Positions 49,264-59,540 of a stretch of DNA of 64,000 bases are shown in pieces. The translations under genes were made by a program, and so were the position numbers. The notes under the pieces are model-generated. The model had not been told where the DNA came from. It saw only the letters and a list, made by a program, of their open reading frames with translations, and made no database searches. This DNA comes from Pseudomonadota bacterium. Lineage in GTDB: Bacteria > Desulfobacterota > Binatia > UBA9968. The stretch lies in assembly GCA_021324155.1 (NCBI GenBank), contig JAJPJQ010000030.1, forward strand, positions 29,204-93,203. The letters run 5' to 3'. Positions within the stretch are counted from its first letter, which is position 1. Each line of letters starts with the position of its first letter.

Positions 49264-51270
49264 CTATCGAATCGCGTTATCGCCGCCGTGCTCCGGCTCC
49301 GGAGCATCTTCAAGGGCCGCGATGATTTCCTGCGGCATGTAAGGCTTGTGAACGAAGCGGCTGACGCCCTCTCGCGCGAGGATGGCCTTGAGCTCCGGTT
49401 CCAGATAGCCGCTCGTTACGACGACGCGTGCGTCGGGATTTCTCGCGCGGATTTTCCGCAACACTTCGGCCCCAGAAAGTTTCGGTAGATCCAGATCGAG
49501 CAGGACCACGTCGATATCGTCGCCGTTGCGGTGGTACCGAGCTGTCGCTTCTTCGCCATCGACGGCCGTCAGCACCCGATAGCCGCGCTCGGCGAGCAGG
49601 TTGCGCAACAAGTGGAGCACCGTCTCTTCATCTTCCACCACCAATGCCGTCGCGCAGCGCCCGTTTTGTTTTCCCGTCGCGTTGGTGTGATGTTCGTCTT
49701 GCTCGTCGAATGCCTTTTTTCCAATCGGCAATAAGATGCGGAATGTGGAGCCGGCACCGGGGGCGGTCGTGACATCGATCCTTCCGCGGTGATTCTTTAC
49801 GATTCCATAGACCACCGACAGTCCCAGGCCCGTGCCATTGGCCGCGTCTTTCGTGGTGAAAAACGGCTCGAATATGCGTTCGCGCACCTTTTCGTCCATG
49901 CCGGTGCCGCTATCGCTGATCTCGACGGCCACGGCTTCCTCGCCGGTAGCGTTCCCGTTGCCGAGGACGCCGTCCGCAAACGACGTTCGCAGCGTCAGGC
50001 GGCCGCCGTTCGGCATCGCATCGCGCGCGTTGACGCACAGATTCAACAGCGCCTGATTGACCTGATTCGGATCCGCCATGATCATCGGCAGTCCGACGGC
50101 AAGCTCGAGCTTGACGGCGATGTCTTTAGGAAAGGTTCCTTTGACGAGCTCGACCAGGTTGCTCATAACGGCGTTGAGATCGGTCGGCTCCAGGTTGGCT
50201 TCGGTCTTGCGCGCCATCGTCAGCAGCTGTTGCACGACTCCTGCGCCGCGCTTGATGGCTTCGTTGATGACCTTCAAGCTCTCGGCAATGTCGGCGCCCT
50301 CGCCGGTCTGGGCGGCGATGAGCGATGAGTATCCTTGAATGATGTTTAGAATGTTGTTGAAGTCGTGCGCGATGCCGCGCGCGAGAGTCCCCATGCTTTC
50401 CATTTTCTGCGCCTGGCGAAGCTGCTCTTCCAGCGCGGCGCGCTCGTCGATCTCGGTGCGAAGTGCATCGTTTGCCGCGATCAGTTCGGCCGTGCGTTCG
50501 CTGACGCGCCGCTCGAGCTCCTGGTTGAGCTTTTCAAGCTCGGCGCGACCCCGTTCCGCCTCGGCCAGCGCGGCGCGTCCGCGGATATGCTCTTCGCGCT
50601 CCTTTTCCATCGCGCGAGCGCTCTTGAGCTGCGCGACCATCCAGTCGACCCTCGCCTGGCTGGATTTCTGGTTTCCCGAAAGGATGAGCGGCGCTTCGTA
50701 GAAGAAGTTCGGATAGACCTCGTCTCCGATAATCGCCATTGGGTGCGTGCGCAGCGCGGCGAACAGCGCCTCGGGCGCAAGGCGGTTGCGGTTGTATTGA
50801 CAGACGATTTTTCCCGCGAAACCGCGAACGAAGATCGCGTTGAGCCGCGCCTCCCAGGCTTCTAGCAGACGGGTATTGATGTCAGGGCCGAGCGTCCAGG
50901 TCATCTCGAGAGCGAAGCGGCTTGCCTTGAAGCCCGATTTCGCAGCGTCGTCGATGAGCTGCAATACTTGACGGGATTTTTTGTCCGGCGAGAGTCGGCC
51001 CGGCTGGCGCCAGTCGGCGCGCGTCCAAAGCTTCAGTGCGCCGCTGTCGCAGGCGCGGCGGACATCAATGCCGCCGGCTTCCAGCCGGTTAGACAGTTCA
51101 TCGATCGTCTGATCGTCGGCGACGTAAATGAATTGCTCGCCGCCGGCGAGCGCCTCTTGAATAAACGGCATTAAAGCAGGCATCTGCTCGGCAGGATCCT
51201 TGTCGTAAAAAAGACAGAGATGATCGCCAGGCAGCAAATTCAATGCGCGCTGTGTCAGTTCCGACTCCAT
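49264..51270 (-). CDS. MEDS-domain hybrid histidine kinase with C-terminal receiver
   Basis: A 668-residue soluble kinase. Residues about 10-190 form a MEDS domain (H-L-C-L-F-Y-D-K-D-P-A-E), known from the DcmR sensor family, which may bind a small molecule or metal. A coiled coil (about 210-290) leads to the phospho-acceptor His302 in G-I-A-H-D-F-N-N, followed by the HATPase (F-F-T-T-K, G-T-G-L-G-L-S-V-V) and a receiver (V-V-E-D-E-E, L-L-D-L-D-L-P, H-K-P-Y). A start at TTG 51366 would add 32 residues; ATG 51270 is preferred. No membrane segment is present. Confidence 0.88.
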   Translation of the reverse strand: MESELTQRALNLLPGDHLCLFYDKDPAEQMPALMPFIQEALAGGEQFIYVADDQTIDELSNRLEAGGIDVRRACDSGALKLWTRADWRQPGRLSPDKKSRQVLQLIDDAAKSGFKASRFALEMTWTLGPDINTRLLEAWEARLNAIFVRGFAGKIVCQYNRNRLAPEALFAALRTHPMAIIGDEVYPNFFYEAPLILSGNQKSSQARVDWMVAQLKSARAMEKEREEHIRGRAALAEAERGRAELEKLNQELERRVSERTAELIAANDALRTEIDERAALEEQLRQAQKMESMGTLARGIAHDFNNILNIIQGYSSLIAAQTGEGADIAESLKVINEAIKRGAGVVQQLLTMARKTEANLEPTDLNAVMSNLVELVKGTFPKDIAVKLELAVGLPMIMADPNQVNQALLNLCVNARDAMPNGGRLTLRTSFADGVLGNGNATGEEAVAVEISDSGTGMDEKVRERIFEPFFTTKDAANGTGLGLSVVYGIVKNHRGRIDVTTAPGAGSTFRILLPIGKKAFDEQDEHHTNATGKQNGRCATALVVEDEETVLHLLRNLLAERGYRVLTAVDGEEATARYHRNGDDIDVVLLDLDLPKLSGAEVLRKIRARNPDARVVVTSGYLEPELKAILAREGVSRFVHKPYMPQEIIAALEDAPEPEHGGDNAIR

Positions 51271-51419
51271 GACGTTCGATTGGCCGGTTTTTCCCTGCGC
51301 TGCCGACCGATAAGGATGAGCGTTTAAAACCGATGAATATTCTAACTTTCTTTTAGCCGCTGCCAATCGGGTAAAAGCCCGAAAGACCTAGGGAATTACC
51401 CCGATCGCGGGTACACGCG

Positions 51420-54400
51420 CTAAGCGTTGTTTTCCAGCAGGCGATCGAGCCTATCGACGACGTCAGTCAGGACATAAGGCTTTTGCAGAAAATACTCGAC
51501 TCCTGCGCGGTACATCTCCGATTTCAGTTCCGGTTCCAAATAGCCGCTGGCGATCACAGCGCGCACGCTCGGATTCGCCTCCTTCATCCTGAGAAAGACA
51601 TTCCATCCGGCGATTTTCGGCAGACCCGCATCGAGCACGACGAGATCGATCTCGCTGCCGCGCGCGCGATAGACCTCGAGAGCTTCCGCGCCGTCGCCCG
51701 CCGTAAGGACCCGGTAGCCGTGTTCGGCTAATGTGCGTTCGAGCAGCCGCAGGATAATCGTCTCATCTTCGACCAGGAGAATCGTGCCGCGCGCCACGCG
51801 TCCGCGCTTACTGTCATGATACGTCGGTGTGGGGATAGCCCGCGGTCGGTCGGCCTCGTCCGCCGCCGGCAGATAGATGCGAAACATGCTGCCCAGGCGC
51901 GGCCGGCTTTGTACTTCGACAAACCCTTCGTGATTTTTAACGATGCCGTAGACCACTGCGAGCCCCAAGCCGGTCCCTTCGCCGACGCCTTTGGTCGTGA
52001 AAAACGGCTCGAAGAGCCGCTGCCGTACGGTCTCGTCCATGCCGAGTCCCGTATCCATCACCTCGATGCAGACGTACCTGCCGCCGCGCGAGTCGGCCGC
52101 CGAAGCGATTTGTTTCCCTTCGATCATGACAGTCTTGACGGTGAGCTGCCCGCCGTCTGGCATGGCGTCGCGGGCATTTAAGCTTAGGTTGAGCAGCGCT
52201 TGCGTCATTTGGTTGGCGTCGGCGCGTATCGCGGAGATGTCGCCGAGCTCGAGGACGACCTCGATCGTTTTCGGGAAGGTTTCCTTCAAAAGGCTGTCGA
52301 GCTCGCGAATGAGCGCGTTAACGTCGATGAGCTCGAGCGACGGATCGGTCTTGCGTGCGAGCGTCAGCAGCTGCTGGACGACGGCGGAGCCGCGGTTGAC
52401 GGCGCTTGCGATTACCGGAAGACTTTCCGCCACCGTCGGATCGGTGCACTCCTTCATCAAAGATGCGTATCCTTGAATGATGTTCAAAATATTGTTGAAG
52501 TCGTGCGCGATGCCGCCGGCGAGCGTGCCGATACTCTCGAGCTTTTGCGCCTGTCGAAACTGCTCCTCGAGGACCGCGCGCTCGTCCATTTCGCTCCGGA
52601 GCGCCTGGTTCGCGGCAATCAGCTCGGCCGTACGACGGCGAACGCGCGTCTCGAGCTCGAGGTTCAGGCGGCGCAGGTCGTCCTCGGCGTAGCTCCGCTC
52701 GATGAATTGGCCGATCTGCGCGCCGAACGAGCCGATCAAATCGAGAAAATCGGCGTCCGGCTGTCTCTTTATGCGGCTGAAAAACTCGATCACTCCGATC
52801 ACATCGTTTCCAACACGAATCGGACACGCAAAAGCGGTGCACAACCCTTCCGATCGCGCCACCTCCCCACGGGGAAAATTAATATCCTGCGTCACGTCGA
52901 GGATCCATACTGGAGCGCCATCGTTCAGCACCCGGCCGGGAAGGCCGATGCCACGGCGAAAACGGGTGGCGGCCGTGACGGCTCTGAACTCCCGGGCATG
53001 CAGGTCGGCGGCGTGCCAGATCTCGACGCAGTGCAGCTCGTTGACGGGCTCGTCGAGCAACCATAAGACGCCCGCATCCCAGCCGTCCTCCGTGCAAATC
53101 GCTTCCAGGATCTGCGCGGCCGCCACGTTAAGCCCCGAGGCTTCGCCGATCACGCGGCTCACGCGGTATTGAAGGTGGAGGCGCCGCTCGGCGCGTTTTT
53201 GGTCGGTGACATCGCGCGTGAAGCATTGCGTATGGACAAAGCGGCCTTCCTCCCACAAGACACTGCAGTCGATCATCACATCCTTCACCGAGCTGTCCTT
53301 GCAGCGCATGCGCGCTTCGCAGTTGGCGAGCCTTTCGCCGCGCGCGACCCGAGCGAGAATGTCATTGATATTTTCGCTATCGACGTGGAATTCGGCGATG
53401 TGATGCCCCTCGTATTCCTCGCGCGAGTATCCCAGCATTTTAAGCTCCGCCGGGTTTGCCCACTCGATGATTCCGTCGGGTCCGATCCAATTAAGGCCGA
53501 TGCTGGCGTTTTCAAAAAACGCCGTGAGCTCGTCTTTGCGGCGCCGCAACTCTTCTTCGGCCTGTTTGCGCGCCGTGACATCCACAGCCACGCCGACGAG
53601 GCGTTTCTTTCCTTGCTCGTCGCGGAGCAGGGCGCCTTTGGACAAGACCCATCGCGTCGATCCGTCCGGGCGCGTGACCCGGTATTCCATGTTGTATTGA
53701 GCGACGCCTGATACGGCAGCCTGCCACACCGACCTCACGCGCTCGCGGTCGTCGGGATGGATCAGGTTTTCCCATTCTTGGACGTTAGTAAATGGCTTGC
53801 CGAATACCCGGAGCGCCCGTTCGGAATTTACAATCGCCCCCGTATCGAGGCTGCGCTCCCATATGCCGAGCTCGGCGCCTTCCATCGCAAGCCGCAGCCG
53901 CTGGCGGCTCTCGCGCAGGGCGTCTTCCGCTTGCCGCCGCGCGGTCACATCGGTCATCGCCGAGACCCAGCCGAGAATCGCGCCGTGATCGTCCTTCTCG
54001 GGAATGTACGAGACGCTGATGAAACGGCTGCCGGTTTCCGCGTCGGGAGTCTCGGATTCATATGCGACGGGCTCGCCCGCAAGCACGCGATCGATGTAGG
54101 GACGTATCTGTGCGTAGGTCTGGGGTCCAACGACTTCGGCGACGGTGCGGCCGGTGATTTCGTCCGGAGTGAGTCCGAACCGCTGCGCATAGGCGCGGTT
54201 GACGAAAAGGTAGCGCTCGTCGCGGCTGCGGTGGGCGAGCATCACCGGCGCGTAATCCGTGACGAGGCGCAGCTGCGCTTCTTTGTCGCGCAGCGCCTCC
54301 TCGCTTACCTTGCGGCGCGTGATGTCACGAATGACGGCGAGCAGCCCGATCTGACGACCCTGCTTATCCTTCAGCGCGGAAACGGCGGACTCGACTTGCA

Positions 54401-54707
54401 TCGTCGTGCCGTCCTTACGCACGTGAAGGTTCTCGCCGCGCCACGATCCGTTGCTCGCGAGCGCCGCGAACGCGGCGGCTTTATCCTGTTCCCGCAGCCA
54501 TAAATACCGGTAGATTTGTTCCAGCGGTCGGCCGAGCGCTTCCGTCGCCGCCACGCCGTATTGCTTTTCCGCCGCGCCGTTGAAGTAGGTAATGCGCTCT
54601 TCGTTATCGACGGCGATCACCGCGTCGTTCACATGGGCGAGAAGCATCGCCTGGACAGCAGATTCGTCCGCGGAGCATTCGGGCGGGAAATACGTCGCCT
54701 GTCCCAT
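51420..54707 (-). CDS. multi-PAS/GAF hybrid histidine kinase with C-terminal receiver
   Basis: A soluble kinase of 1095 residues. Four PAS domains follow each other from about residue 15 to 520; each ends with the D-x-T-x-R-K/R-x-x-E link. A GAF domain covers about 540-690 (C-P-I-R-V-G-N-D-V-I-G-V). The phospho-acceptor is His735 in G-I-A-H-D-F-N-N; the HATPase and a receiver follow (D-A-G-L-P-K near residue 1035, then Q-K-P-Y). The ATG at 54707 sits 8 nt after the previous stop; a GTG at 54725 is in frame. It senses probably redox, light or small ligands. Confidence 0.88.
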   Translation of the reverse strand: MGQATYFPPECSADESAVQAMLLAHVNDAVIAVDNEERITYFNGAAEKQYGVAATEALGRPLEQIYRYLWLREQDKAAAFAALASNGSWRGENLHVRKDGTTMQVESAVSALKDKQGRQIGLLAVIRDITRRKVSEEALRDKEAQLRLVTDYAPVMLAHRSRDERYLFVNRAYAQRFGLTPDEITGRTVAEVVGPQTYAQIRPYIDRVLAGEPVAYESETPDAETGSRFISVSYIPEKDDHGAILGWVSAMTDVTARRQAEDALRESRQRLRLAMEGAELGIWERSLDTGAIVNSERALRVFGKPFTNVQEWENLIHPDDRERVRSVWQAAVSGVAQYNMEYRVTRPDGSTRWVLSKGALLRDEQGKKRLVGVAVDVTARKQAEEELRRRKDELTAFFENASIGLNWIGPDGIIEWANPAELKMLGYSREEYEGHHIAEFHVDSENINDILARVARGERLANCEARMRCKDSSVKDVMIDCSVLWEEGRFVHTQCFTRDVTDQKRAERRLHLQYRVSRVIGEASGLNVAAAQILEAICTEDGWDAGVLWLLDEPVNELHCVEIWHAADLHAREFRAVTAATRFRRGIGLPGRVLNDGAPVWILDVTQDINFPRGEVARSEGLCTAFACPIRVGNDVIGVIEFFSRIKRQPDADFLDLIGSFGAQIGQFIERSYAEDDLRRLNLELETRVRRRTAELIAANQALRSEMDERAVLEEQFRQAQKLESIGTLAGGIAHDFNNILNIIQGYASLMKECTDPTVAESLPVIASAVNRGSAVVQQLLTLARKTDPSLELIDVNALIRELDSLLKETFPKTIEVVLELGDISAIRADANQMTQALLNLSLNARDAMPDGGQLTVKTVMIEGKQIASAADSRGGRYVCIEVMDTGLGMDETVRQRLFEPFFTTKGVGEGTGLGLAVVYGIVKNHEGFVEVQSRPRLGSMFRIYLPAADEADRPRAIPTPTYHDSKRGRVARGTILLVEDETIILRLLERTLAEHGYRVLTAGDGAEALEVYRARGSEIDLVVLDAGLPKIAGWNVFLRMKEANPSVRAVIASGYLEPELKSEMYRAGVEYFLQKPYVLTDVVDRLDRLLENNA

Positions 54708-54714
54708 GATCGAC

Positions 54715-57393
54715 CTACTTCGCACGGATCTCCTTCTGCCTTGCGATAACGGCGTTGATTTGCGCCAGCAACTCTTCGGGCAAGTAGGGCTTGTGGATTA
54801 CCGAGGCTCCTTGCACGGTTATCTCCGCTTTGATGTCCGAGTCAATATAACCGCTGGCGAAGATGGTTTTCAGCTCCGGCTGTTGCTGCCGCATGCGTTT
54901 GAACGCTTCCCAGCCGCTAAGGCGCGGCAGTCCCAAATCGAGGATGACCGCCGCGATCTCTTGTTTATAAACCTGGTGCAGAGCGACCGCTTCCTCGCCG
55001 TCGTGAGCGACGAGGACTTTGTAGCCGTGGCTTTCGAGAATCATCTTCATGAGCCGCGCTTGGCGCTCCTCGTCGTCTACGAATAGCAGCGTCTCGCAAC
55101 CGTTGCTGACGGCCCCGTTGTTGGTGCCAGCCGGCGCAGGCGCAGGCTCACCGTTTCCGTCGGCCGGACGCACCGGCAAGCATATCCGGAATGTCGTTCC
55201 CTGTCCGGGGTGGCTGTTCGTCTCGATAAAGCCTTCATGGCTGCTCACGATGCCGTACGCTACGGTTAGTCCCAGGCCGGTTCCTTTTCCATGTTCCTTC
55301 GTCGTGAAGAATGGATCGAAGATGCGCTCGCGGATGACCGTCTCCATGCCCGCGCCGGTGTCGGACACGATGATCGAAAGATATTCCTCTGCGTCGGCGG
55401 CGGGGAAATGCCTTTTTAAATCGCTTCCGGCGATGCGCGAGGTCGCAAACTTGAGCGAGCCGCCTTGGGGCATCGCGTCGCGCGCGTTCAGCGCGAGATT
55501 GAGCACCGCTTGATGCAGACGGTTGGCATCCGCCATGATGCGCGGCAGTGATGGATCGGCCGTGAAGGAAATCGCGATCGTCTTCGGGAACGTCTCGCGC
55601 AAAAGTCCGACCAGCCCTTGCAGAAAATCATTGATATCCACCGGCGCGAAATCGACCGAGTCTTTGTGCGCGACGGTGAGGAGCTGCTGTACGAGAGCGG
55701 CGCCGCGCTCGGCGGCGTCGCGGATGACTTTCAGCCCTTCGGAGAACTCGCCGGCCTGGTCGCGCGAGAGCGTGGCGGCGTATCCGATGATGATGTTCAA
55801 AATGTTGTTAAAATCGTGCGCGATGCCCCCGGCCAGCGTCCCCAGGCTCTCCATTTTTTGAGATTGGAGAAGCTGCTCTTGAAGCTTCTCCCGCTGCTTA
55901 ACGCTGCCTTCGAGCTCCGCGGTGCGTTCGGCGACGCGCCGCTCCAATTCCTCCTCGTAGCGCTTGCGGCGCGTGATGTCCTGGACTTCGACGACCGCGC
56001 CGACGTGCAGATCGCTGCGGAAAATGGATCTGGCCGAGCACAGAGCGTCGAAAAACCTGCCGTCTTTGCGAATGAACATGTCTTCGAGATCGCGCACCGA
56101 TTGATGGAGCTGGAGACTGCGCGTCAGCGAACATTCGGCCGCCGGATAGGGGCGGCCGTCGGGGAACGAATGATGGATTTTCTCATGCATCCGCTGGCCG
56201 ATCAGGTCTTCGGGCTTGAAGCCCGTCATCCGCTCCGTCGCCGGGTTTGCATACGTCACTCGACCTTCCGCGTCGATGAGCAGGAGCATCGAAGGAGCGT
56301 GATCGGTGATCGTTCGGAGCAACTGCGTTTGATACCGGAGCTCTTCTTCGTGTATTTTGAGTTGCTTCGCGGCGTTGCGGAAGGCGAGCGACACCTCCTC
56401 GACCTCCTCGATCGTCGTCTTGTCGCTCTCCTGGAGCGGCTCTCCGCGCGGCAGCGCGGCGGCGGAGCGGGCGAGGGTTGCGATCGGCGCCGCGATGCGG
56501 CGGCCGAACAGGAAGGCTAACGCCACGGCGAGCAACGCCGTCGCCGTGACGCCCCCCGCCATCGTTAGCATCGAGGTCCACAGGGCCGATTCGACTCTCG
56601 CGACGGGGACACCGGTCGCGAGCGTCCAGCCGGCGATTTTCGACCGGCTGTGCGCGGAGTAAAAGGGCTGTCCTTCGAGGCCGATATTGCGGTACGCGGC
56701 CTCGGACGCCTTGCGCGCATTCTCCAGCAAGCCCGGCGAGGGCAGCTTGCCGACCCAGCGGTCGTTGTTAAGCGTGCGCGCGACGACGACCGAATTCTGG
56801 TCGAGCAATGTAAGCGTCGCGTCGGGATCGATCGGGTATTTGGATAACAGTTCGAGCCAGCCCGCCGGGCTGATAACCGCGACGAGAACGTAGCGCGGTT
56901 TTCCGTCGGTGTTTCCGACCGGCACCAAAATGCGCGTCGCGTCCTCGCCGCTGATGGGTCCGCGGGAAAGCGGAGCGACGTACGGCTGGCCTGATTCAAT
57001 CACCACCTGTAGCGAGGCTTTGTCGGGCGTCACCGGCAGCGGCATTCCGAGCGGCAGGCGAAGGTTCATCAGCTGCCTAGCACTACCGGCGTCGAGCAAA
57101 ATGATGTTGGACCACATTGTTTGCCGCTCGCGCGCCCGTTCGGCGCGCTCGTAGAAGCCGCTAATGTCGCCCGCGCGAAGGGCGGAGGACTCGGAGAGAA
57201 TTTCGAGCGCGCGGATATGACCTTCGAGCTCGCGGTCGAGCGCGATCGTCATGCCACGCACGCGGTCGAGAAACCGCTCGTCGAACGCCGCGCGCTGCTG
57301 CTTCCAAAAGACCGCCGTCATCACTGCCGAGAAGGCCAGAATCGGCAGCACGGCCGCGAGCACGAGAATAACGAGATGCGAGCGAATCCTCAT
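54715..57393 (-). CDS. Cache-HAMP-PAS hybrid histidine kinase with C-terminal receiver
   Basis: An 892-residue membrane kinase. The first helix (V-I-L-V-L-A-A-V-L-P-I-L-A-F-S) starts at residue about 7; the periplasmic part up to about 275 has a dCache-like pattern. A second helix (A-L-L-A-V-A-L-A-F-L-F-G) leads into HAMP, and PAS covers about 350-470. The acceptor is His526 in G-I-A-H-D-F-N-N. HATPase and receiver (L-D-L-G-L-P-R, H-K-P-Y) follow. It could sense an amino acid or organic acid outside the cytoplasm. Confidence 0.9.
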   Translation of the reverse strand: MRIRSHLVILVLAAVLPILAFSAVMTAVFWKQQRAAFDERFLDRVRGMTIALDRELEGHIRALEILSESSALRAGDISGFYERAERARERQTMWSNIILLDAGSARQLMNLRLPLGMPLPVTPDKASLQVVIESGQPYVAPLSRGPISGEDATRILVPVGNTDGKPRYVLVAVISPAGWLELLSKYPIDPDATLTLLDQNSVVVARTLNNDRWVGKLPSPGLLENARKASEAAYRNIGLEGQPFYSAHSRSKIAGWTLATGVPVARVESALWTSMLTMAGGVTATALLAVALAFLFGRRIAAPIATLARSAAALPRGEPLQESDKTTIEEVEEVSLAFRNAAKQLKIHEEELRYQTQLLRTITDHAPSMLLLIDAEGRVTYANPATERMTGFKPEDLIGQRMHEKIHHSFPDGRPYPAAECSLTRSLQLHQSVRDLEDMFIRKDGRFFDALCSARSIFRSDLHVGAVVEVQDITRRKRYEEELERRVAERTAELEGSVKQREKLQEQLLQSQKMESLGTLAGGIAHDFNNILNIIIGYAATLSRDQAGEFSEGLKVIRDAAERGAALVQQLLTVAHKDSVDFAPVDINDFLQGLVGLLRETFPKTIAISFTADPSLPRIMADANRLHQAVLNLALNARDAMPQGGSLKFATSRIAGSDLKRHFPAADAEEYLSIIVSDTGAGMETVIRERIFDPFFTTKEHGKGTGLGLTVAYGIVSSHEGFIETNSHPGQGTTFRICLPVRPADGNGEPAPAPAGTNNGAVSNGCETLLFVDDEERQARLMKMILESHGYKVLVAHDGEEAVALHQVYKQEIAAVILDLGLPRLSGWEAFKRMRQQQPELKTIFASGYIDSDIKAEITVQGASVIHKPYLPEELLAQINAVIARQKEIRAK

Positions 57394-57445
57394 AAAGATG
57401 GAAGGGAAACCAGCTTCATAAAGCGGAGGCGGGGCCCCGTTGGTT

Positions 57446-59500
57446 TCAATTTTCTACGGCTACGGAATACGCGGCGGGCTCGGCGATCACGGCTCCGATC
57501 TTGGCAAGCAGTTCGTCGGGCAGGTAGGGTTTGTGAATGATACCGACGACTCCCTGATTCATCATCTCGGAACGGATGTCCGCCTTGATGTAGCCGCTGG
57601 CGAAGATCGTCTTCACGTCGGGCTGCTCTTGCTTCATTCTAAGAAAGGCTTCCCAGCCGTTCAGACGCGGAAGCCCGAGATCGAGGATGACCGCGGCGAT
57701 CTCGTGCTTATGGCGGCGGTGAAGCTCGACGGCCTCGACGCCGTCGCGAGCGATAAGCACGCGGTAGCCTCTTTCCTTGAGAACTCCCTCCATGAGGTCG
57801 ACTTGACGGTCTTCGTCGTCGACGAAGAGAACCGTTTCATTTCCATAGCGATTCTCATCGTGTTTTTTTACATCGTCTGCGGCCGCCGTCGATGTTCCAT
57901 CCACGGACCGCAGCGGCAAATACAGCCTGAACGTCGTTCCGCGTCCACGCTCGCTGTCCACTTCCACGAACCCGTCGTGCTCGCGCACGATGCCGTAAAC
58001 CGCCGTGAGACCGAGGCCGGTTCCCTGTCCCGGTTCCTTCGTTGTGAAAAAGGGATCGAAGATGCGGTCACGGACCGCCGCCTCAATGCCGGTGCCGGTG
58101 TCACTCACGTGGATGCACAGGTACGCGTCGTCGGCCGCCTCGGGGAAGCGCGTCCGCAGCTCTTCGCCGGAAATGACCGAATCGCGTAGGCCGAGCGTGC
58201 CCGTGCCGTTCATGGCGTCGCGCGCGTTGACGCAAAGGTTGAGCAGCGCCTGGTGGAGCCGGTTGGGATCGGCCATCGTGGCGGGAAGATCGTCGTGCAC
58301 GTCGAGCGAAATATTTATTGTCTTCGGGAAGGTCTCGCCTAGAAGCCGTACGAACTGGCGCAACATTTCGTTGACGTCGACGGGCTGAAAGGAGAGATTG
58401 CCGTTCCGCGCCAATGTCAAAAGCTGCTGTACGAGCAGCGCGCCGCGCATGCCGGTCTCGCGGATGATGTCGAGGCCTTCACGAAGCCGCGCAGGGTCGT
58501 CGACGCCGCCCAGGGAAGACGAGTAGCCGAGGATGATCGTCAGGATATTGTTGAAATCGTGCGCAATGCCGCCGGCGAGCGTGCCGATGCTCTCCATCTT
58601 TTGCGATTGCGCGAGCTGCTGCTGGAGCCTCTCGCGCTGTTCGATTGTGCGGATGAGCTCGGCGGTGCGGTCAGCGACACGCTTTTCGAGCTCCGCGTTG
58701 AGCGAGCGCAGCTCGGCTTCCATGCGCCTGCGCTCGGTGATGTCGCGAGCGATTTTCGAGGCGCCGATGATGCGCCCCGTGCCGTCGAAGACCGGCGAGA
58801 TCGTGAGCGACACGTCGAACAGGCGGCCGTCTTTTTTCTGGCGAACCGTTTCGTAAGACTCGATGCGCTCGCCGCGCCGGACGCGACGCAGAATGTCGGT
58901 TTCCTCAGAGTGCCGGTCGGCAGGGATGACCAAGGTGATATGCTTGCCGATAGCCTCCTCGGCCTTATAGCCGAAGAGTTTCTCGGCGCCGCCGTTCCAC
59001 GAGAGAATGATCCCATCCAGATTTTTGCTGACGATCGCGTCCTGCGACGATTCGACCACCGCGGCGAGCAGGGATTGAACTTCTTTGACCGCCTGTTGCT
59101 TCAGGCGCTCGCTCATCCGGAACAGGTCCACGAAAACCGTTACCTTCGCCTTCAGGACGTCCGGCATGACGGGCTTGAAGAGATAATCGACTGCGCCGCT
59201 GGCGACGCCGCGGACGACATCCTCGTCCAGCGTGTCGACGGCGGACAGGAAGATGATCGGGGTATAGCGGAAGCGCTCGTTTTGCCGGATCATCGACGCG
59301 GTTTCGAAGCCGTCGATGTCCGGCGTGCGGACGTCGAGCAGAATGAGCACGAAATCCTGCTTTAGCAGTTGTCTGAGCGCCTCGCGGCCGGACCGCGCCT
59401 GCACGATGTGGCGGCCGGGCGCAGACAGCAGCGCCTCCATGGCCATCAACGTCTTGACGTCGTCGTCGACGATGAGAATGTTGGCTATCGGTTCGCTCAT
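57446..59500 (-). CDS. REC-PAS hybrid histidine kinase with second receiver
   Basis: A 684-residue soluble protein. It starts with a receiver (I-L-I-V-D-D-D, L-L-D-V-R-T-P, F-K-P), followed by a PAS domain at about 145-265 (S-Q-D-A-I-V-S-K-N), an HDFNN-type transmitter with His314, a HATPase (F-F-T-T-K-E, G-T-G-L-G-L) and a second receiver at the C-terminus (L-D-L-G-L-P-R-L-N). The input receiver means it takes phosphate from another kinase, so it is a relay step. The nearest candidate is the HAMP kinase 40 nt upstream. Confidence 0.9.
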   Translation of the reverse strand: MSEPIANILIVDDDVKTLMAMEALLSAPGRHIVQARSGREALRQLLKQDFVLILLDVRTPDIDGFETASMIRQNERFRYTPIIFLSAVDTLDEDVVRGVASGAVDYLFKPVMPDVLKAKVTVFVDLFRMSERLKQQAVKEVQSLLAAVVESSQDAIVSKNLDGIILSWNGGAEKLFGYKAEEAIGKHITLVIPADRHSEETDILRRVRRGERIESYETVRQKKDGRLFDVSLTISPVFDGTGRIIGASKIARDITERRRMEAELRSLNAELEKRVADRTAELIRTIEQRERLQQQLAQSQKMESIGTLAGGIAHDFNNILTIILGYSSSLGGVDDPARLREGLDIIRETGMRGALLVQQLLTLARNGNLSFQPVDVNEMLRQFVRLLGETFPKTINISLDVHDDLPATMADPNRLHQALLNLCVNARDAMNGTGTLGLRDSVISGEELRTRFPEAADDAYLCIHVSDTGTGIEAAVRDRIFDPFFTTKEPGQGTGLGLTAVYGIVREHDGFVEVDSERGRGTTFRLYLPLRSVDGTSTAAADDVKKHDENRYGNETVLFVDDEDRQVDLMEGVLKERGYRVLIARDGVEAVELHRRHKHEIAAVILDLGLPRLNGWEAFLRMKQEQPDVKTIFASGYIKADIRSEMMNQGVVGIIHKPYLPDELLAKIGAVIAEPAAYSVAVEN

Positions 59501-59540
59501 GTCCTCGCTTTCGCTCGGAACCTCCGCATAGCGCCGTGCC

